NCBI RefSeq assembly: GCF_019059575.1 | Contig: NW_024881998.1 | Span: 186,001-250,000, forward strand | DNA length: 64,000 nt | DNA from: Amphibalanus amphitrite | Lineage: Eukaryota > Arthropoda > Thecostraca > Balanomorpha > Balanidae | Reading direction: 5' to 3' | In this document: positions 1-12,700 of the stretch, in pieces | How positions within the stretch are numbered: the first letter of the stretch is position 1 | How the letters are laid out: each line of letters starts with the position of its first letter | The notes under the pieces: generated by a model | The model's input: the letters and a program-made list of their open reading frames with translations, nothing else | Databases searched by the model: none | What the model was told of the DNA's origin: nothing | Made by a program: the position numbers and the translations under genes

Positions 1-675
1 GCGGCCGAATAGCTATATAACACCGAGCACACCATTTTATTTTGTGAAGCGGCCTGAATGTGCCGTTCTGGAAGCAATACCTACCTAATGTGTACAGCGG
101 AGCAAGTAACACGGGTACTGACCATTACCCAAAATAGTGTACTGGTAATTCTAAACTTAGTTAAATATGCATACACTTATACATTATTATATTATATATA
201 CACTTACTTATAGCCTACGTCTCAAGCAGGTCCATGACTGGTATCTATCTGGTATTGCAGGAAGATACGATTGTGTTTTGGTAGATTGTCTGTACCATTA
301 GGTATTTAACTACTGCTCTTGTGCAATGTGCATGATTTAAATCATCACTCCTTTTATGTTGTTTGTGTGAAATAATAACTGAACTCGGAAGTTTAAAACT
401 TCCCTTAGCAGCCTCCTTATATCCTTATTCCTTGCACTAGTGAATAAGTCCGTTGATGTATGTCTGTGGCATCCTATACTAAGGTACTGTTTTTTATGTT
501 GTCCGTGGCGTCTTATTCGCATTCAGAACTGATATGATTCAAAGCATTACTCTGAAGCGTGCTGCAGCGTTACACTCCCTGTTGGTGTATGTCGTTTTGC
601 GGCGTTTTACACTGTTGGATACTTGTATTTCTTGTCCGCGTTGGTGTATGCCTGTAGTGTTTTACACTGTTGGTG
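1..675. other. AT-rich stretch without a recognisable gene
   Basis: I see no coding signal here. Between about 570 and 676 a degenerate unit containing TTGGTGTATG and TTTTACACTGTTGG is repeated roughly three times, ending at the edge of the transposon that starts at 678. Confidence 0.5.
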
Positions 676-677
676 TA

Positions 678-1650
678 GGGGAGAGTGGGGTGGGTTGTAT
701 CAGTTTTTACTCCGAGACCCATGACCTCGTAACTATCCGTGATAAACTCATTATTTCCATACTATCTCCTTCCTTGATTCTTCTGCTTTTTTGTGCAAAG
801 TAACTTTTCCGCTACCTCTACCAGTTTTTCTTCTACGGTCTGCCGAATAGAACAATGTTTTTGATACAACTTGCCCCATGGCTTGGGTGAGTTGTATCAC
901 ATGGTGGGGTAATTTGTATCACTAGGTATTTCACGTTTCAGGGAGTGTGCTTGCTACTGGTTTTGAACATAACAGCAACATTAAATGGTATTAATACCTA
1001 CAATGTATATGCTCAAAGGCCTCACTTTTAGTAGTTCAAGCTTAGGTCAATGCAATCCGAACGAAACATCGAAACGAACGAAACATCAACAGACTAGATG
1101 CAAAAGTGGCCCGTTAAGAGCAAAGAAGCCAACACATTGTGCCGAAATGGAACGAGTATTGACTAGCTACCTACAAACGCGAGACAGGGCTTAGCTTTCG
1201 CGATCAAAAGCAACATACCCATACAATCATACATACATACATGTTACAACATACCCCACCCGGCTCTGATACAACATGTACCTCGCCGCCATCTTGGAAA
1301 AAAACATCCTCGTGCTCAAAAACAGCGGACAGCTGGAGAAATCCATTTTCACTCACGCAGCCTTAGAACCTACCCTCACCATGGCTACGGAGATCTTTCA
1401 AATTCGTGCACATCTAAATGCCCAAAACACACATTTTCTTGCAACTCATTTTTTTTAGAATGATATTAAAAAAACATAAAATCGGCTCTCAACTCGAGAC
1501 GCGTCCACCCAGCCACACGACAGAACAGGGAAAGATGGCGCCCGGAAAACCTCGTCGGCTGGTCGTGTCACGAGCGCTATCTATTGGATAAGTTTGGCAC
1601 AATTCGCCCTGATACAACTTGGACATGATACAACTCTCCCCGCTCTCCCC
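678..1650. mobile_element. Non-autonomous TIR transposon, TA target site (GGGGAGAGTGGGG tip)
   Basis: The left end reads GGGGAGAGTGGGGTGGGTTG (678-697). The right end, reverse-complemented, reads GGGGAGAGCGGGGAGAGTTG, and both continue into TATCA. TA dinucleotides flank both ends (676-677 and 1651-1652), as expected for Tc1/mariner-type insertion. The motif TTGTATCA or its complement recurs inside the element (near 885-925, 1268, 1611, 1627), so the subterminal parts carry short repeats that could be transposase sites. No long open frame is present, so this looks like a non-autonomous or decayed copy of 973 bp. Family assignment is an inference. Confidence 0.75.
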
Positions 1651-1660
1651 TATGTATGTA

Positions 1661-3021
1661 CAGGGTGTCTCAAAAGTTCGCTTACAGGTACCAGCCATGC
1701 TTTTTTGTCAATAATTCTGAATCAACATGAAATTAACAGTCGAAATTTTGCATGGGCATTGGTAACAACCTTCCTCAAGCAGCTTCATTGTTTTCAAGCG
1801 CATTCGACCCTTCATGAGCTCACAAAAAGGGTTCACCTCTGACCATGGATCAGGCATGAAAATGGAGGTCGCATAGGTACTCGGGTCGGCTGAGAAACTC
1901 TCTGCTTCACGAGTAATGGGAATGGTTAGGTCGGAAATGACACATGGCAAAGTGTCGGCGAGGATGAGTACAACATGATGGTCATCTAATAAAAACGGTG
2001 GCTAAAATTTTTGAAGGACAAAACCATGCGAGACTAACAGCGCTTTGAACGACACTTGTACCGCAGCAGACTCGTGCTCCGGAAAGCAGCTGAAAATGCA
2101 GTCCTAACTATTGAAAACTGACTAGAAGCTCACAGACAGAGGTTACCCAGTTTCAAAAATTGCAGGTCATCATAATAAAGACAAAATATAATTTAAGATT
2201 GTTTATAATATCTATAACGCTAAATTTTGAGGGAAAATAATGCGAAAATCGTCAATGCCGAGGACAAGTGACCCTCCAAAAGTGTCAATTAATGTAAAGT
2301 TTTATCTAACGAAGTTTCAAGAGGCAGATCTGGAGCAAATAGCTTTCTTTTACACACAAAATCCGGACAAAACCGCACGATGGACAGGTTTTGGCCGTTT
2401 ACAAAGCAGAACCTCTCCTGAGGAAAACACTCCGGAACCCAGCGATGGTCTTGGCATTGGGAATGACGAGCGTTCGGGATTTGCAAATTTTGCAAAATGT
2501 GTCTAAGAAACAGATGGCCGACACATTCTGCTACGATATGCTGCGAAAAATTTGCCCCTGGCACTTCCCATTTGTTCAGGAATGGGGTTGTTTTGAAAAG
2601 GAAAATGGTGCTTGGGAGGTCGGCGCCAGTCATTCATGAAGGAGTTAGCGCCAGAGAAGACCTACAAAATACTCACGGATGGTGTCGATGCAAGCTATCG
2701 GCTTTCAGGGAGAAGCGGATGTTGCCGGGGAGCTCGTCAAACCTAAATCCGACGCAGAAACTGCGGGGGATTCCCCTACAAGAGCTTGAAAGCTGGTAAC
2801 CTTTTATCAGCCTCCGGCAGCTGACGGAGTGACGAAAATCGGTATGGGCAAATATTTTTGGAGATACAGCAAAGGGTTTGGTTTCCAACCTTCCGAATCA
2901 GTTGTCAAAGCATGCATATTTGTCTAGTGTATATACGGACACCAAAACCTTAGATTTTTGGCCGGTTCTTATATGCTTTATTGACATGGGAAATGTGTAA
3001 ACGAACTTTTGAGACACCCTG
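1661..3021. mobile_element. TIR transposon, TA target site (CAGGGTGTCTCAAAAGTTCG ends)
   Basis: The two ends are inverted copies of CAGGGTGTCTCAAAAGTTCG, 20 of 20 identical. The match continues after one mismatch with TTACA. TA flanks each end (1659-1660 and 3022-3023). Total length is 1361 bp, close to a full mariner-type element, but reading frames on both strands are short and I could not recognise a transposase, so it is decayed or carries unrelated filler. Only 10 bp separate it from the element at 678-1650. Confidence 0.8.
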
Positions 3022-3109
3022 TAAGTAGGTCTAACGATTTCTCGCCGGCTGTTGGTGCAGGTCGGCCGTGACGCGCCGTCACTCCGCGCGGTGTGACGCG
3101 TCCGTCACA

Positions 3110-3190
3110 GCCGTCACCCGCCGGTGTCAGTCGGTGTCAGGTGGCGGTGTCAGTCGGTGTCAGGTGGCGGTGTCAGGTGCGGGTGACAGG
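3110..3190. repeat. Short GGTGTCAG tandem repeat
   Basis: The octamer CGGTGTCA and variants recur about five times, interleaved with GGTGGCGG, in GC-rich sequence. Confidence 0.6.
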
Positions 3191-6100
3191 CGGGGTAATC
3201 GGAGGCGCCGCGTCGTGTCCGCCGGCCGCCCCGGGGGCGTGACTGCGCACTGATGGTCGGGAGAGCAGGTAGATCGGTTACCGCAGCGCCGGTCACGGGA
3301 ATAGTTAGTCACCTCACTGCCAGACAGAGCTATTCACCGCCAGAGTCACCACATGCTACCAGACAGTCACCGCCAGCCAATCTCAGCCAGTCACCGTCAG
3401 ACACGGTCAATAAACAGCATCAGAAAATCGTACCCCAGGCCGCGTTAAGTCGTAACATGCAAATTCTAGGCATTTTTCGCATTTCAGACGTTTTCATGAT
3501 TCTTTCCTTTGCCCAATCTTCAGTGAATACTGAATATACCTCGGTGGTAATGGCAGGTCTTGCGGGGTCGCCGGCACCGCCTGCCTTTTTACATTTCCGC
3601 AAAGGGACCAACTCCATCACGACATATGCTCCTGTGACAGCTATAACTTTTCAGTGACCTCAGTAGCGCGCACCGCACTGCGTGGTGTGTGTATGGGGGG
3701 GGGGGGGGGTAAAGGGTCAATGGACAATGGGCATTGGGCATACCGGTTCCACACAGTTCATCTGTACCCGTCCGCCGCCCGGCAGGAGCTCCCTCCGTCC
3801 ATCGGCGACGGACGCGATTCGTCAGCTCGGTGGCACGTGCAGCTAGCGTACTTTGCTCGGACAGCGGCGCTTCCGTCGGCGTCGGCGACCCGGGGCACCT
3901 GCCATTACGCCGCGGTAATTGGCGCAACGTCGGTAACGACGGGCGTCGAGCGGCGGCGGCGGCGATTAGCGGCGCGTCTGCGCGAGTTATGGCGCAGGGA
4001 GGCGGCTAATGCGGCGCCATCCGGCGGAGCGGCGCGGCGCGGCCGCCCCGGGGACAGGTAACTGCCCCCCCCCCCCGAAACACAGTGGGGGGGGGGCTGG
4101 GAGGGGTGTAGATGCACCAAGGGGAAACGTCTAACGTCTCAGGACCGAAAGACGACGGGTAAGGAATGGTCGAGGGATTTGTAATAATATATGATAGAAC
4201 ACGGTCCCACGTATGATTACAAACCAGTTGCTACCTTTGTATTGATCGTCATGTATTTACCGTTCATCGTGTTGGTTTATGTAAGCCCAAACAGCAGTAT
4301 GGCGCATTCAAATAACTGCCATTTCCGGCCTCCCATTTGTTCTCATTTGCACTTTCCGATGCGACATTGCGATCCTGTACAATTTCCAGGTTGTCCATTA
4401 TGACCTGGATTGCGGGGCTAGCTGTGAATTGTGTTGCAGCGCCATGCATACCTTCTTATCAGTGCAGTGGTGCAAATTCAAGAGCCCAGGAGCGGTCAGT
4501 TTCTGATTGGCCCCGGCCCAGGCCCAGCTACTAGGCGCCAGAAACCAACGGGTCAATGACTCAATCCAACTTTCAGCAAGTCAAGATTCATGCATTAAAA
4601 AAAGGATGAAATTGAAAAAGTTTTTGAGACTACCGGCAAATCTGCTCCATCGTAATTTCTTATGCCTACCTTTCCTTCTCGTGTAGAGGGAAATTACCTG
4701 AAGGCTCGCTTAGTTAACGATTGAAATCAGTTTTAATGGTTCGATTATTTTACTTTCAAAAACAGTATCTGCAATATTTAATATCAGCTTTCGCTATCTT
4801 ATGCATTCATACAACGACATCCACTCGAGAGCCCACAAGGACAACCATGGTGGTGGAATGAATACATACCTATCGACCGCCGCCGCCGCCGCCGCCAGCC
4901 CCCGTCAGCCGCCGCCACCAGCCGCCGCCGCGAGGGAGGAGCCTCGTCGGCGCTGTCTGTCTCAGACCATCCTACTATCATCGCCGACCGCTGATTGGTC
5001 GGTCGGAGACAGCCGAGCGCATCCATTGGCCGTCGCCCGGCGGCGTCTTGAAGCCGGCTCGGCCCACTGTGAACGGAAGACACGGTCCGACCGCCGGGAC
5101 TTTTGCAATGGATGCTTTGGATGATACGGTAGAGATATTCGCTGCTCTTCTTTTGGAATAGCTGTCGGTTTTGTTTCGAGCTTCCTTTGAAGAGCTGTGC
5201 TTGTCGAACGTTTTAAACAGGCAATGGCATGCGCATAGCAAATGCTGAAAAAAATCGAGAGAATCGATAGGTAGGCCACTAGGCCATGTCATGCATTGCA
5301 TAGATAGGTCATGTCACTGTCATGCATAACATAGATAGACAGACGACAGTAGCTTATGACTAGGAGTAAGCACATTTACCGTGTCACCGCCGTTTCCTTA
5401 GCATGTAGCGGACATACCCCGTGGACATGACATGTGTGTCCCGTGTTCGGTGCGGTGAATACTGAATGTAATTCACTTTTTTCGGTTAAATCATTCTTTT
5501 GCATTATTTGCAATCAGTATTCAGTGTAAATACCTATTAGGTATGAGCTTCGATGTCAATATAAAGCTCACACGACTTTTACATGCAAGTTAACCATAAA
5601 AGGAGACGAATACCTACCTAATGATTTGTGAATCCTTCAGATCGTATATCTGAAGCCTGAGCCATTTTTTCGGGATTGATGTCGAATGCCTGCCTACCTA
5701 TCGGTATGGATAAATAAACTGTTTCTAGACGCTTCACAAATCGTTAAACTAAAGTCTGGTATCCGTTAAACACATCCGCTTAAGGTCACTTCACTTGCTA
5801 ATGTTCACGCGTCGCACATCACATCACTCAATTGCTGACGTTAATGTTATAACTTATATTCGGTGTAGGAAAGTACCTATATTTACAGGCATAGGTAGGT
5901 ACCTGAGAATATCTATTAAATAACTCGTCCTTAAAACAAAGCTGTACCTAAAGCCTCTGACCCAACGGGTCGAGGTTTGATGAAGTTAAGTTCAGTCTTT
6001 TCAGGTATTTTTCTTTCTACAACTATAATTCAGGCACATCTTATCTCTTATAAACGGCTTAATTGATTATTTACCCCGAGCATGACTGCGTTATATATCC

Positions 6101-9100
6101 TTGCAGAGCTATAGCCTTCCTATTAGGTATATGGTAAGCTGTCTGAACGAATTGAGAAACGTTTTGGTGAGACCTGACGGTGATAAGGGCTTTAGTGAGG
6201 ACAAGAGCTGGACAGCCGACAGGGCAGCTGAGTTGAGCTAGCTGGCTAGGTTAGCCTGACATCGAAGTGATCGGTTTTGAGATCTCCCGAGCTGGTGGCA
6301 GGTCTGAGCACAGCCATTATAGTCGTATGCAGAGCTGAGCGAGGTGCAACATTCCAGTGGTCCGCAAAGTGCCCAGCTGACCGCTCGTTTCTGAGCTGTC
6401 TGTCCGCCAGGTCACCCAGTCAGGTTCTGTTTGGATTGGCCCTGGCTCCTGATCCCCTCATCAGAGTCGCTCGTTGCGTTATCGACTGGTGGTCTAGATT
6501 ACCGCGTAGCCGGTACAGGCCTGTCATCTTATATTGGCTGGGATGAAAACTAAGCTTTGCGTTTTCCGTCATACGAGCCTGCTGTTCCGACTCGCTACAA
6601 TATGACGAACCGAATCAGACCCCGTCACCTTTCTAGCGACTTTTTGCTCTGCTTTGAATATTTTGATTATAAGCATAAATCATAATGCAACACGATCGAA
6701 GCAGACGTCGGCAGAGGTCCATCGGCACTACCCTACCCTACCCTACCCTACCCTACCCCCCCCCCCCCCGCCGCAGGTTGTCCACTGTACGCAGTGCGGT
6801 TGTTAAACGTTGGTGATCGTCACAAAACGCCGTTGAACGTTGGTGATGGCCCCCGTCGCCCCCCCCCCTTTGGCTACGTCCCTACCGCCTTTGGCCACCC
6901 TACCCTCCCCCATGCCGCTGTTGGATCACCGTACCCGCCGATACCGTCGTTGGCGGCCCGGGAACCAGACCTACAGGTGTGCTGGCGGTGGTGTCGGGTT
7001 CGCTGGTGATCGGCAGGCGTAATGTGCTCCTGGGAGCCCCCTCCCTGCTCTGTGGGACCACAGGAACACTGGGGTGGCCGGGGGGGGAGGTGGGAGAGCG
7101 GGAGGTAAGGGAGAGACTGAGAGTCGTGCCGGAGACGGCGGCAGGCGTGTCCGAGACGGGATAGACAAAGGTCAGAGAACGACGAAGGCCCGAGACTGTT
7201 AGTACATAAGCCCATAAGCCCAGGTATAAGCCCAGGCGATTGCAAGTTACTGTGGCTAGATTTGAGCATTTTCGCTAAACAAGACTGGAGGGCGAAGGTA
7301 TCGTGACCTGGAACCAGCAGAAATAGACGTAAACTTGACATGAGCCCACGCCCGACGCTGCGCAGTTTGCAGCGTTCGCGTTTCTCTGCTGTGCCAATCC
7401 CTCCGTCCCTAACCGGCGACCCCCGTTTGCACTGTTCGACAAATTTCGGTTTAGCGGCGCGGACGCCGTCAGCTACAGTCCAGCGAGCACTGTCAGCACC
7501 CGACAGCAAATGGCTGACGGGTGGCACAACCGCGAACACATGACCGGTCACTGGCCACTGGGCAAGAGCGCAGCCGGCCGGTTTAGACCGACACTGCTAC
7601 CTGGCCTGTCGTTCTTCTTCGCCCCGTCTGGATATAGGTATAATGTGACCGCTGGCAATGAATGGTTCTGCACCTCTTAGGGTGAACAGGAGTCAGTACG
7701 CGATCTTCATCCCGACTCGATATCACATTGGCCTCGCTCCTCCAACCCCCCCCCCCCCCCTCGCGCCAACAAAACTAATGACTGGGTCTCACGACAAATC
7801 TCGCCTCAGACCTCACACTTTCAGCGACGAGCCCACCCACTCAGCTCGACCAACCCTCCAGCTGTGGAACTACGACCGACAGGCCTCCCCCCCCCACCGG
7901 GTCAGAGGTCAGCTCTGACCGCGACCGGACGCCATCGCCGCCGGCCGTGTCACTCAAACGGACAAATCTGGTGTCAGCGGGGCGGGCCGCGGAATAAAGC
8001 CGAGCGGCGGGTGGGGTGTGAGTTACCTCATTTACAGGCAAATTAGCATGGCTCCGGTAAGGTGGGGAGGAAGGGAACTAGGGAGACGTGGGACTCAGAG
8101 GGAAGGACAGAGGGAGAAAGAAGTCGGAGTTTGTGGTGACAACTCAAAAGTGAGTGGTGAAGGCATTGAACGGTTACCACAGTTTACCAGTCGCCAACTT
8201 ACAATGTATGTCAGCAATCATTGCATTTTCAGTCTCAAATAAGTAATACTGTTATTCAGTTGTATTCTCTTCAGTCTTTTCAACAAAGATCTCACACAAA
8301 TGGTGAGCGACATTTAGTGACTAGAATGACGTCTTGTGTTAACAATACCACGACCGAACGCCGAAAAAGTCACCGGTGAGGGCACAACAGGAGCATTAAC
8401 TAGCCTCCAGATATCGCAGCATCTAAAGGCGCACTTAGTTAAACCCATCCACAGGGTCGATTCCAGTGTTACTCCATCCGGAATGGACTGTTCCACTGGG
8501 AATACAGCGGCAAACTGCAATATTAACACAACTGACCAGCACACTGGTCAGCGGCAGTGAGTAGTTCATTACTCCCACGTCGATACAGTTGCATTAGAGT
8601 TATACGCAGCACATGCACCATTACAAAGTCTGGAAAGAATGTTACAAAGTCCAAGAAAGTGTAGAAAAATGGTGATGCGACAAGAGTTACAAAACGAGGT
8701 TAATATCAAACAGCAACGCTCTCAAAGAAAACAATAAGAGCCGAGTGATCCTGCAGGATTCATTTTCTTCTACGAAAAAACATCAGAAAACGCGCCATAA
8801 TTACGATAAATATTAGTTATACTGGAACAGCGTGAAGCACAATGGCAATAGCACACCATTAAATGTCAAACTTCCATAAGTCGCGTTTGGGACGGAGTCG
8901 GTCCCTCGCAATTACAGAGATGTCTCTAAACATCACATCAAACTGATATGACCTCACACAGCGCCGACCGTATAGCACGGTTAAAAATGGACATGCTTCG
9001 CACACTTGGGCCACATACATACATCCCTAATAACACACCAGAAACAAAATTCAATCGCTGCGCAAACTCCGGTAATCAAAACCTCACGGCATCAAAACTT

Positions 9101-9435
9101 CACAGCAGAGGTCTTTCTGCGCGAGGTATCCATGGCGGGGTTTCGCAGCTTCACCACTAAATGTCATTATCTGTTCAGCTTGTCACCACATCTCCACATC
9201 ATGCAGTGTGTCTCTCCTCCCCGTCGTTCCGCTCACGACAAGTCAAAACTATCACTGTCAGTTAGTTAATCAGTCCGACAGGTCTCGCACCGGACGATGT
9301 CCTTCTCCAGTGTAGCGAGTCTTTCCCCGATCAGAGATCCTTTCCTATAGCCGAGTCGGGTCTATTCCTGGGTGAACTGCAGCCTCACAGATCATTGTAA
9401 GTCGTAACACTGTCGGACGCTGACCTTACCTTCAT
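3191..9435. other. Long intergenic stretch without a supported gene
   Basis: Open frames here are short, overlap on both strands and match nothing I know. Simple sequence includes homopolymer G at 3697-3709, GCC repeats at 4877-4905, CTACC pentamers at 6729-6758 followed by poly-C, and poly-C at 7747-7760. 5200-6700 is AT-rich and 6840-8030 is GC-rich. An exon of a gene outside the window cannot be excluded. Confidence 0.4.
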
Positions 9436-9531
9436 CAACGTCACAGCGTGCCAACGATGACGTCAAAGCGTTCCACCAGTGACGTGACAACGTTCCACCG
9501 ATGACGTCACAGTTCCCCACCAATGACGTCA
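9436..9531. repeat. 22-bp minisatellite with TGACGTCA cores
   Basis: CRE-type octamers lie at 9458, 9502 and 9524 (TGACGTCA), with a one-base variant at 9480 (TGACGTGA) and a weaker match at 9436 (CAACGTCA). All starts are exactly 22 bp apart. The spacer is a variant of GCGTTCCACC. The array begins 20 bp past the ICMT stop codon, so it probably lies in the ICMT 3'UTR or just beyond it. Confidence 0.8.
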
Positions 9532-9550
9532 CAGCGCTCTCTCGCTGCCA

Positions 9551-9742
9551 TCACTGGGGCCGCCGCTGCAGCTGGTATCCAGCAATGCCAGGCAGACCGG
9601 TGCCCACACGCTGCTGGTACTCGAGATACGCGTGGCCGAAGAAGTTTATTAGTGTGGCCTCCTCGTATCGGACCCGGTCTCTGAAGAAAGTCCAGGAGGC
9701 GGCCGTGTAGCCCACCAGACAGATGGGGTTGTTCAGGATCAG
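9551..9742 (-). CDS. ICMT: ICMT coding exon 6, C-terminus and stop
   Basis: Residues 240-302: NNPICLVGY, FFRDR, EEATLINFFGHAYLEY and RVGTGLP match the C-terminal catalytic block. The tail GYQLQRRPQ differs from vertebrates. Stop TGA is at 9553-9551. Confidence 0.93.
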   Translation of the reverse strand: MILNNPICLVGYTAASWTFFRDRVRYEEATLINFFGHAYLEYQQRVGTGLPGIAGYQLQRRPQ

Positions 9743-12700
9743 CTGACGGAGAGAGACAGGTGTCAGAAGGACGGTAACAGATAGTCGTCCAAAGCAGCTG
9801 CATCAGTCTGCGGAAGGACAGCTACCATGACCATTGTCAATAGGTACTCCATAGTCTACTGATTTGATTGTTTTGGATCAGAAATGTGCTAGGAAAATAA
9901 AAAAGATTGCCGCACGCATTATTTTACGCATCACCAAAAGAGATGCAATAAGTACCTACTTGTCTCATAGAGGATTCTTCATGGCTCCGAGTGGAAGATA
10001 AGGATATCTTTTCCAAGCGGGTTACTGAAAAATCGAGCGACGAAGGAGCGAGGTTTTTCTGTAACACGCGAGGAAAGGATATTCGATCTTCCACGAGTGA
10101 GCCATATGAGGAATCCTATATCTTTCTATGTTGAGGTTTATTCTTAATTAATAAAATATTATATTTAAATGCATTCATCTATGTAAAAATAGATTCAGAG
10201 TAGTTTGTTCTTATTTGATAAGTTTCATCCATAAATAATGTCGTTCGGTTATTGACCCATCATCACATGAACTCTTGATTTTTCGCTATGAACCCTCGAG
10301 ACCTTATCTTTGCATCTCAGAGGGATGCAGAGATAACAAAGTCTTATCTTTGCATTTCAGAGGAGTGCGAGATAGAAATATCCCTGCACTGTAGACCCAA
10401 TGGCAAATAAACCTCAACTAGAAAGATATAAAATAAAATAAGCTAGCTCCCGCTTCTCTTTCTATTGCCCTCGATTGCATTTACAGCGCCACCTAATGGT
10501 TACTGTCACCATAACCAGCTAATGAGTGCAATATAGATGTCGCCAGTATCGCGCACCCACCTGCGTGCCGACGCTCCACCAGAACCAGCCGACGTAGCTG
10601 GGATGTCGGAACCAGCTGTAGACGCCGTGAGTTACTAGCTGGTGGTCCGGACGCTTCTCGTTCTGATGAAGAGTATGATAAACGTCATGACAGGTCAAGT
10701 GGCACGCAAAAATACCTGATGTTGAGAAACAGGAGCCTGAACCGCAACAGACTTTCAAGTTTCAACACAAGCCACAAACAACTAAAAACTGCCTGAAACT
10801 GAAAACTGCTGATTGCTTGGTATAAGAGGCTGTTCAAGAAAATAAAGACATCATGCTGATGAAGGTGCTATTTCTAATTAAAGCACAAAGCTCAAATTTT
10901 AAACTTTTACTTTAAAGACACATCTCCGCGTCGAGTTCGTAATGAAGTGTACAGCGCAGCCCGTACCCCGCACCGTCACCTTTCCGTCATATCCATCCAT
11001 AGGAGAGTCAAATCCTTCTCCTCCACGCCAAAACCCCCTGTTTCGGGATGAACGGGCAACTTCATCCGGGAATGTCCGATAATTATAGCACAGCCATTGC
11101 CGGATGCAGTGAGTACCTTGGGGCTGGTCGGCCTGTCCTTCGGGATGGGCTCAGCCCCGGTTACTCACTAAGGTGCTCGCCCAGACCAATGCCTCCCCCT
11201 AATTCCCACCATCCTACCGGCCCTGAAATGGTCTCGTCAGACCCAAAGAGCCTAACCCAACAAAAAAGTACCCTGCAGAGTGCAGACAGTTACCTGCACT
11301 ATGTGGTTGAAGTTGGTGCGGGCGGTGAACATGGCCAGCTTCCTGATGATCTCGCCGGAGACGCAGAGCAGCAGGCCCAGACCGATGGTGAAGCTGAACT
11401 CCTTCATGCCTGCCGGAGGTCACAAGGAGATGTTAGATCCGTCAGACGAAAGACGGGGGGGGGGGGGGTGGCGACACGGGAGAGGGTTCAGTGAACTAAT
11501 CGTGATGGTTGAGACTTTTCATAACGGATATTATGTAAGACATCGCTCTCAAAACACTCTGAAGCCCATATCTCACCAAACAGCACAACACACACGACAG
11601 TCTGAGCCACGCCAGGGCAAAGTGTCGTCCTCTGCCCTACACACCGCACTCCAACTGACCTGGGAACAGCGCTCGCTCGAGCCAGAACTCCACCCAGCTG
11701 GAGGCGGCTGCCACCGAGTAGGCCCAGCTGTGGTTCAACAGGAACGAGTCGTTGCTGACCGACTGCGGATTGGTCAGCGCTGTAGCTAGGTACTCGGAGT
11801 AGTGGAACGCGCACAGGATCATCGCGTACCTGGCGGCGGTCACGGCACGGCGTCAGTGGAAGGGCTAGTCTAACCTAACATTGACACATATTTGTGTGGA
11901 AAACACAGACGACGGTTACAGTGCTGTCCACCAAACACAGTTATCTTTATATCGATCATCAATTAGCGCCACACTATAGTTAACAAAGGTTCAATCATGC
12001 CGCACAGATACGTATCCTTTACAAGCAACATGCACCTTTCATTGGACCATTGACTAGGTGACAGCTCCTTTAGAGCTAAAGAAGCGCAAAGCAGTAACTG
12101 CTTCCCTTTCCCATGGCTCGGCACTATCACTCACCAGCCGAACGCCTGCCACGAGGAGGGGGCCGAGGTCACCAGAATGACCCCCATGGCGAACCCGTCA
12201 CCGAGCAGCGCCGCTCGAATCGCCGTCTGCCGGGAAAGGTCACATTGAGGTTATATTACACATCCAGTATATATACTGGATGTATGGAAGACATATCATG
12301 CTGAGTGAAACTCTGGCCAAAGCTGGCCAGAGTTTGTGTTGCACGTCGTGCATCAACACAGGAAGGTTAGAACACAGCTAGTACGTTACAGTCTTCCTTC
12401 ATACGTTTGAGATTTAAACAATGCTGAACAACAAACTTAGCTGGAGCATACCTATACAGTATACATGTTGACCGCTCACACTTCGACAAATATTTGCACG
12501 ATTGAAGACGACAGATGACAAACCTGAGAATCAGTGGAATCATAAAACACGGCTTACCTACAGCAATACCATGCTTCAGTCGATCGTATGAAGAAAACCA
12601 CACTCTCTCACGGTCTGATCCTAAAGAGAAAATGACTACATTTTGCCTTCGTGACCTCATGCTACGATCTGCGGTCACGTCTCGTATTTTCGACCCCTGT

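Noticed and set aside
5108-5161. Short frame MDALDDTVEIFAALLLE on the plus strand
   Set aside because: It vaguely recalls the start of some DNA-transposon proteins, but it is 17 codons and stops at once.
6874-7551. 225-codon minus-strand frame
   Set aside because: Low-complexity Pro/Ser/Arg composition in GC-rich sequence, no homology recognised, no splice context.
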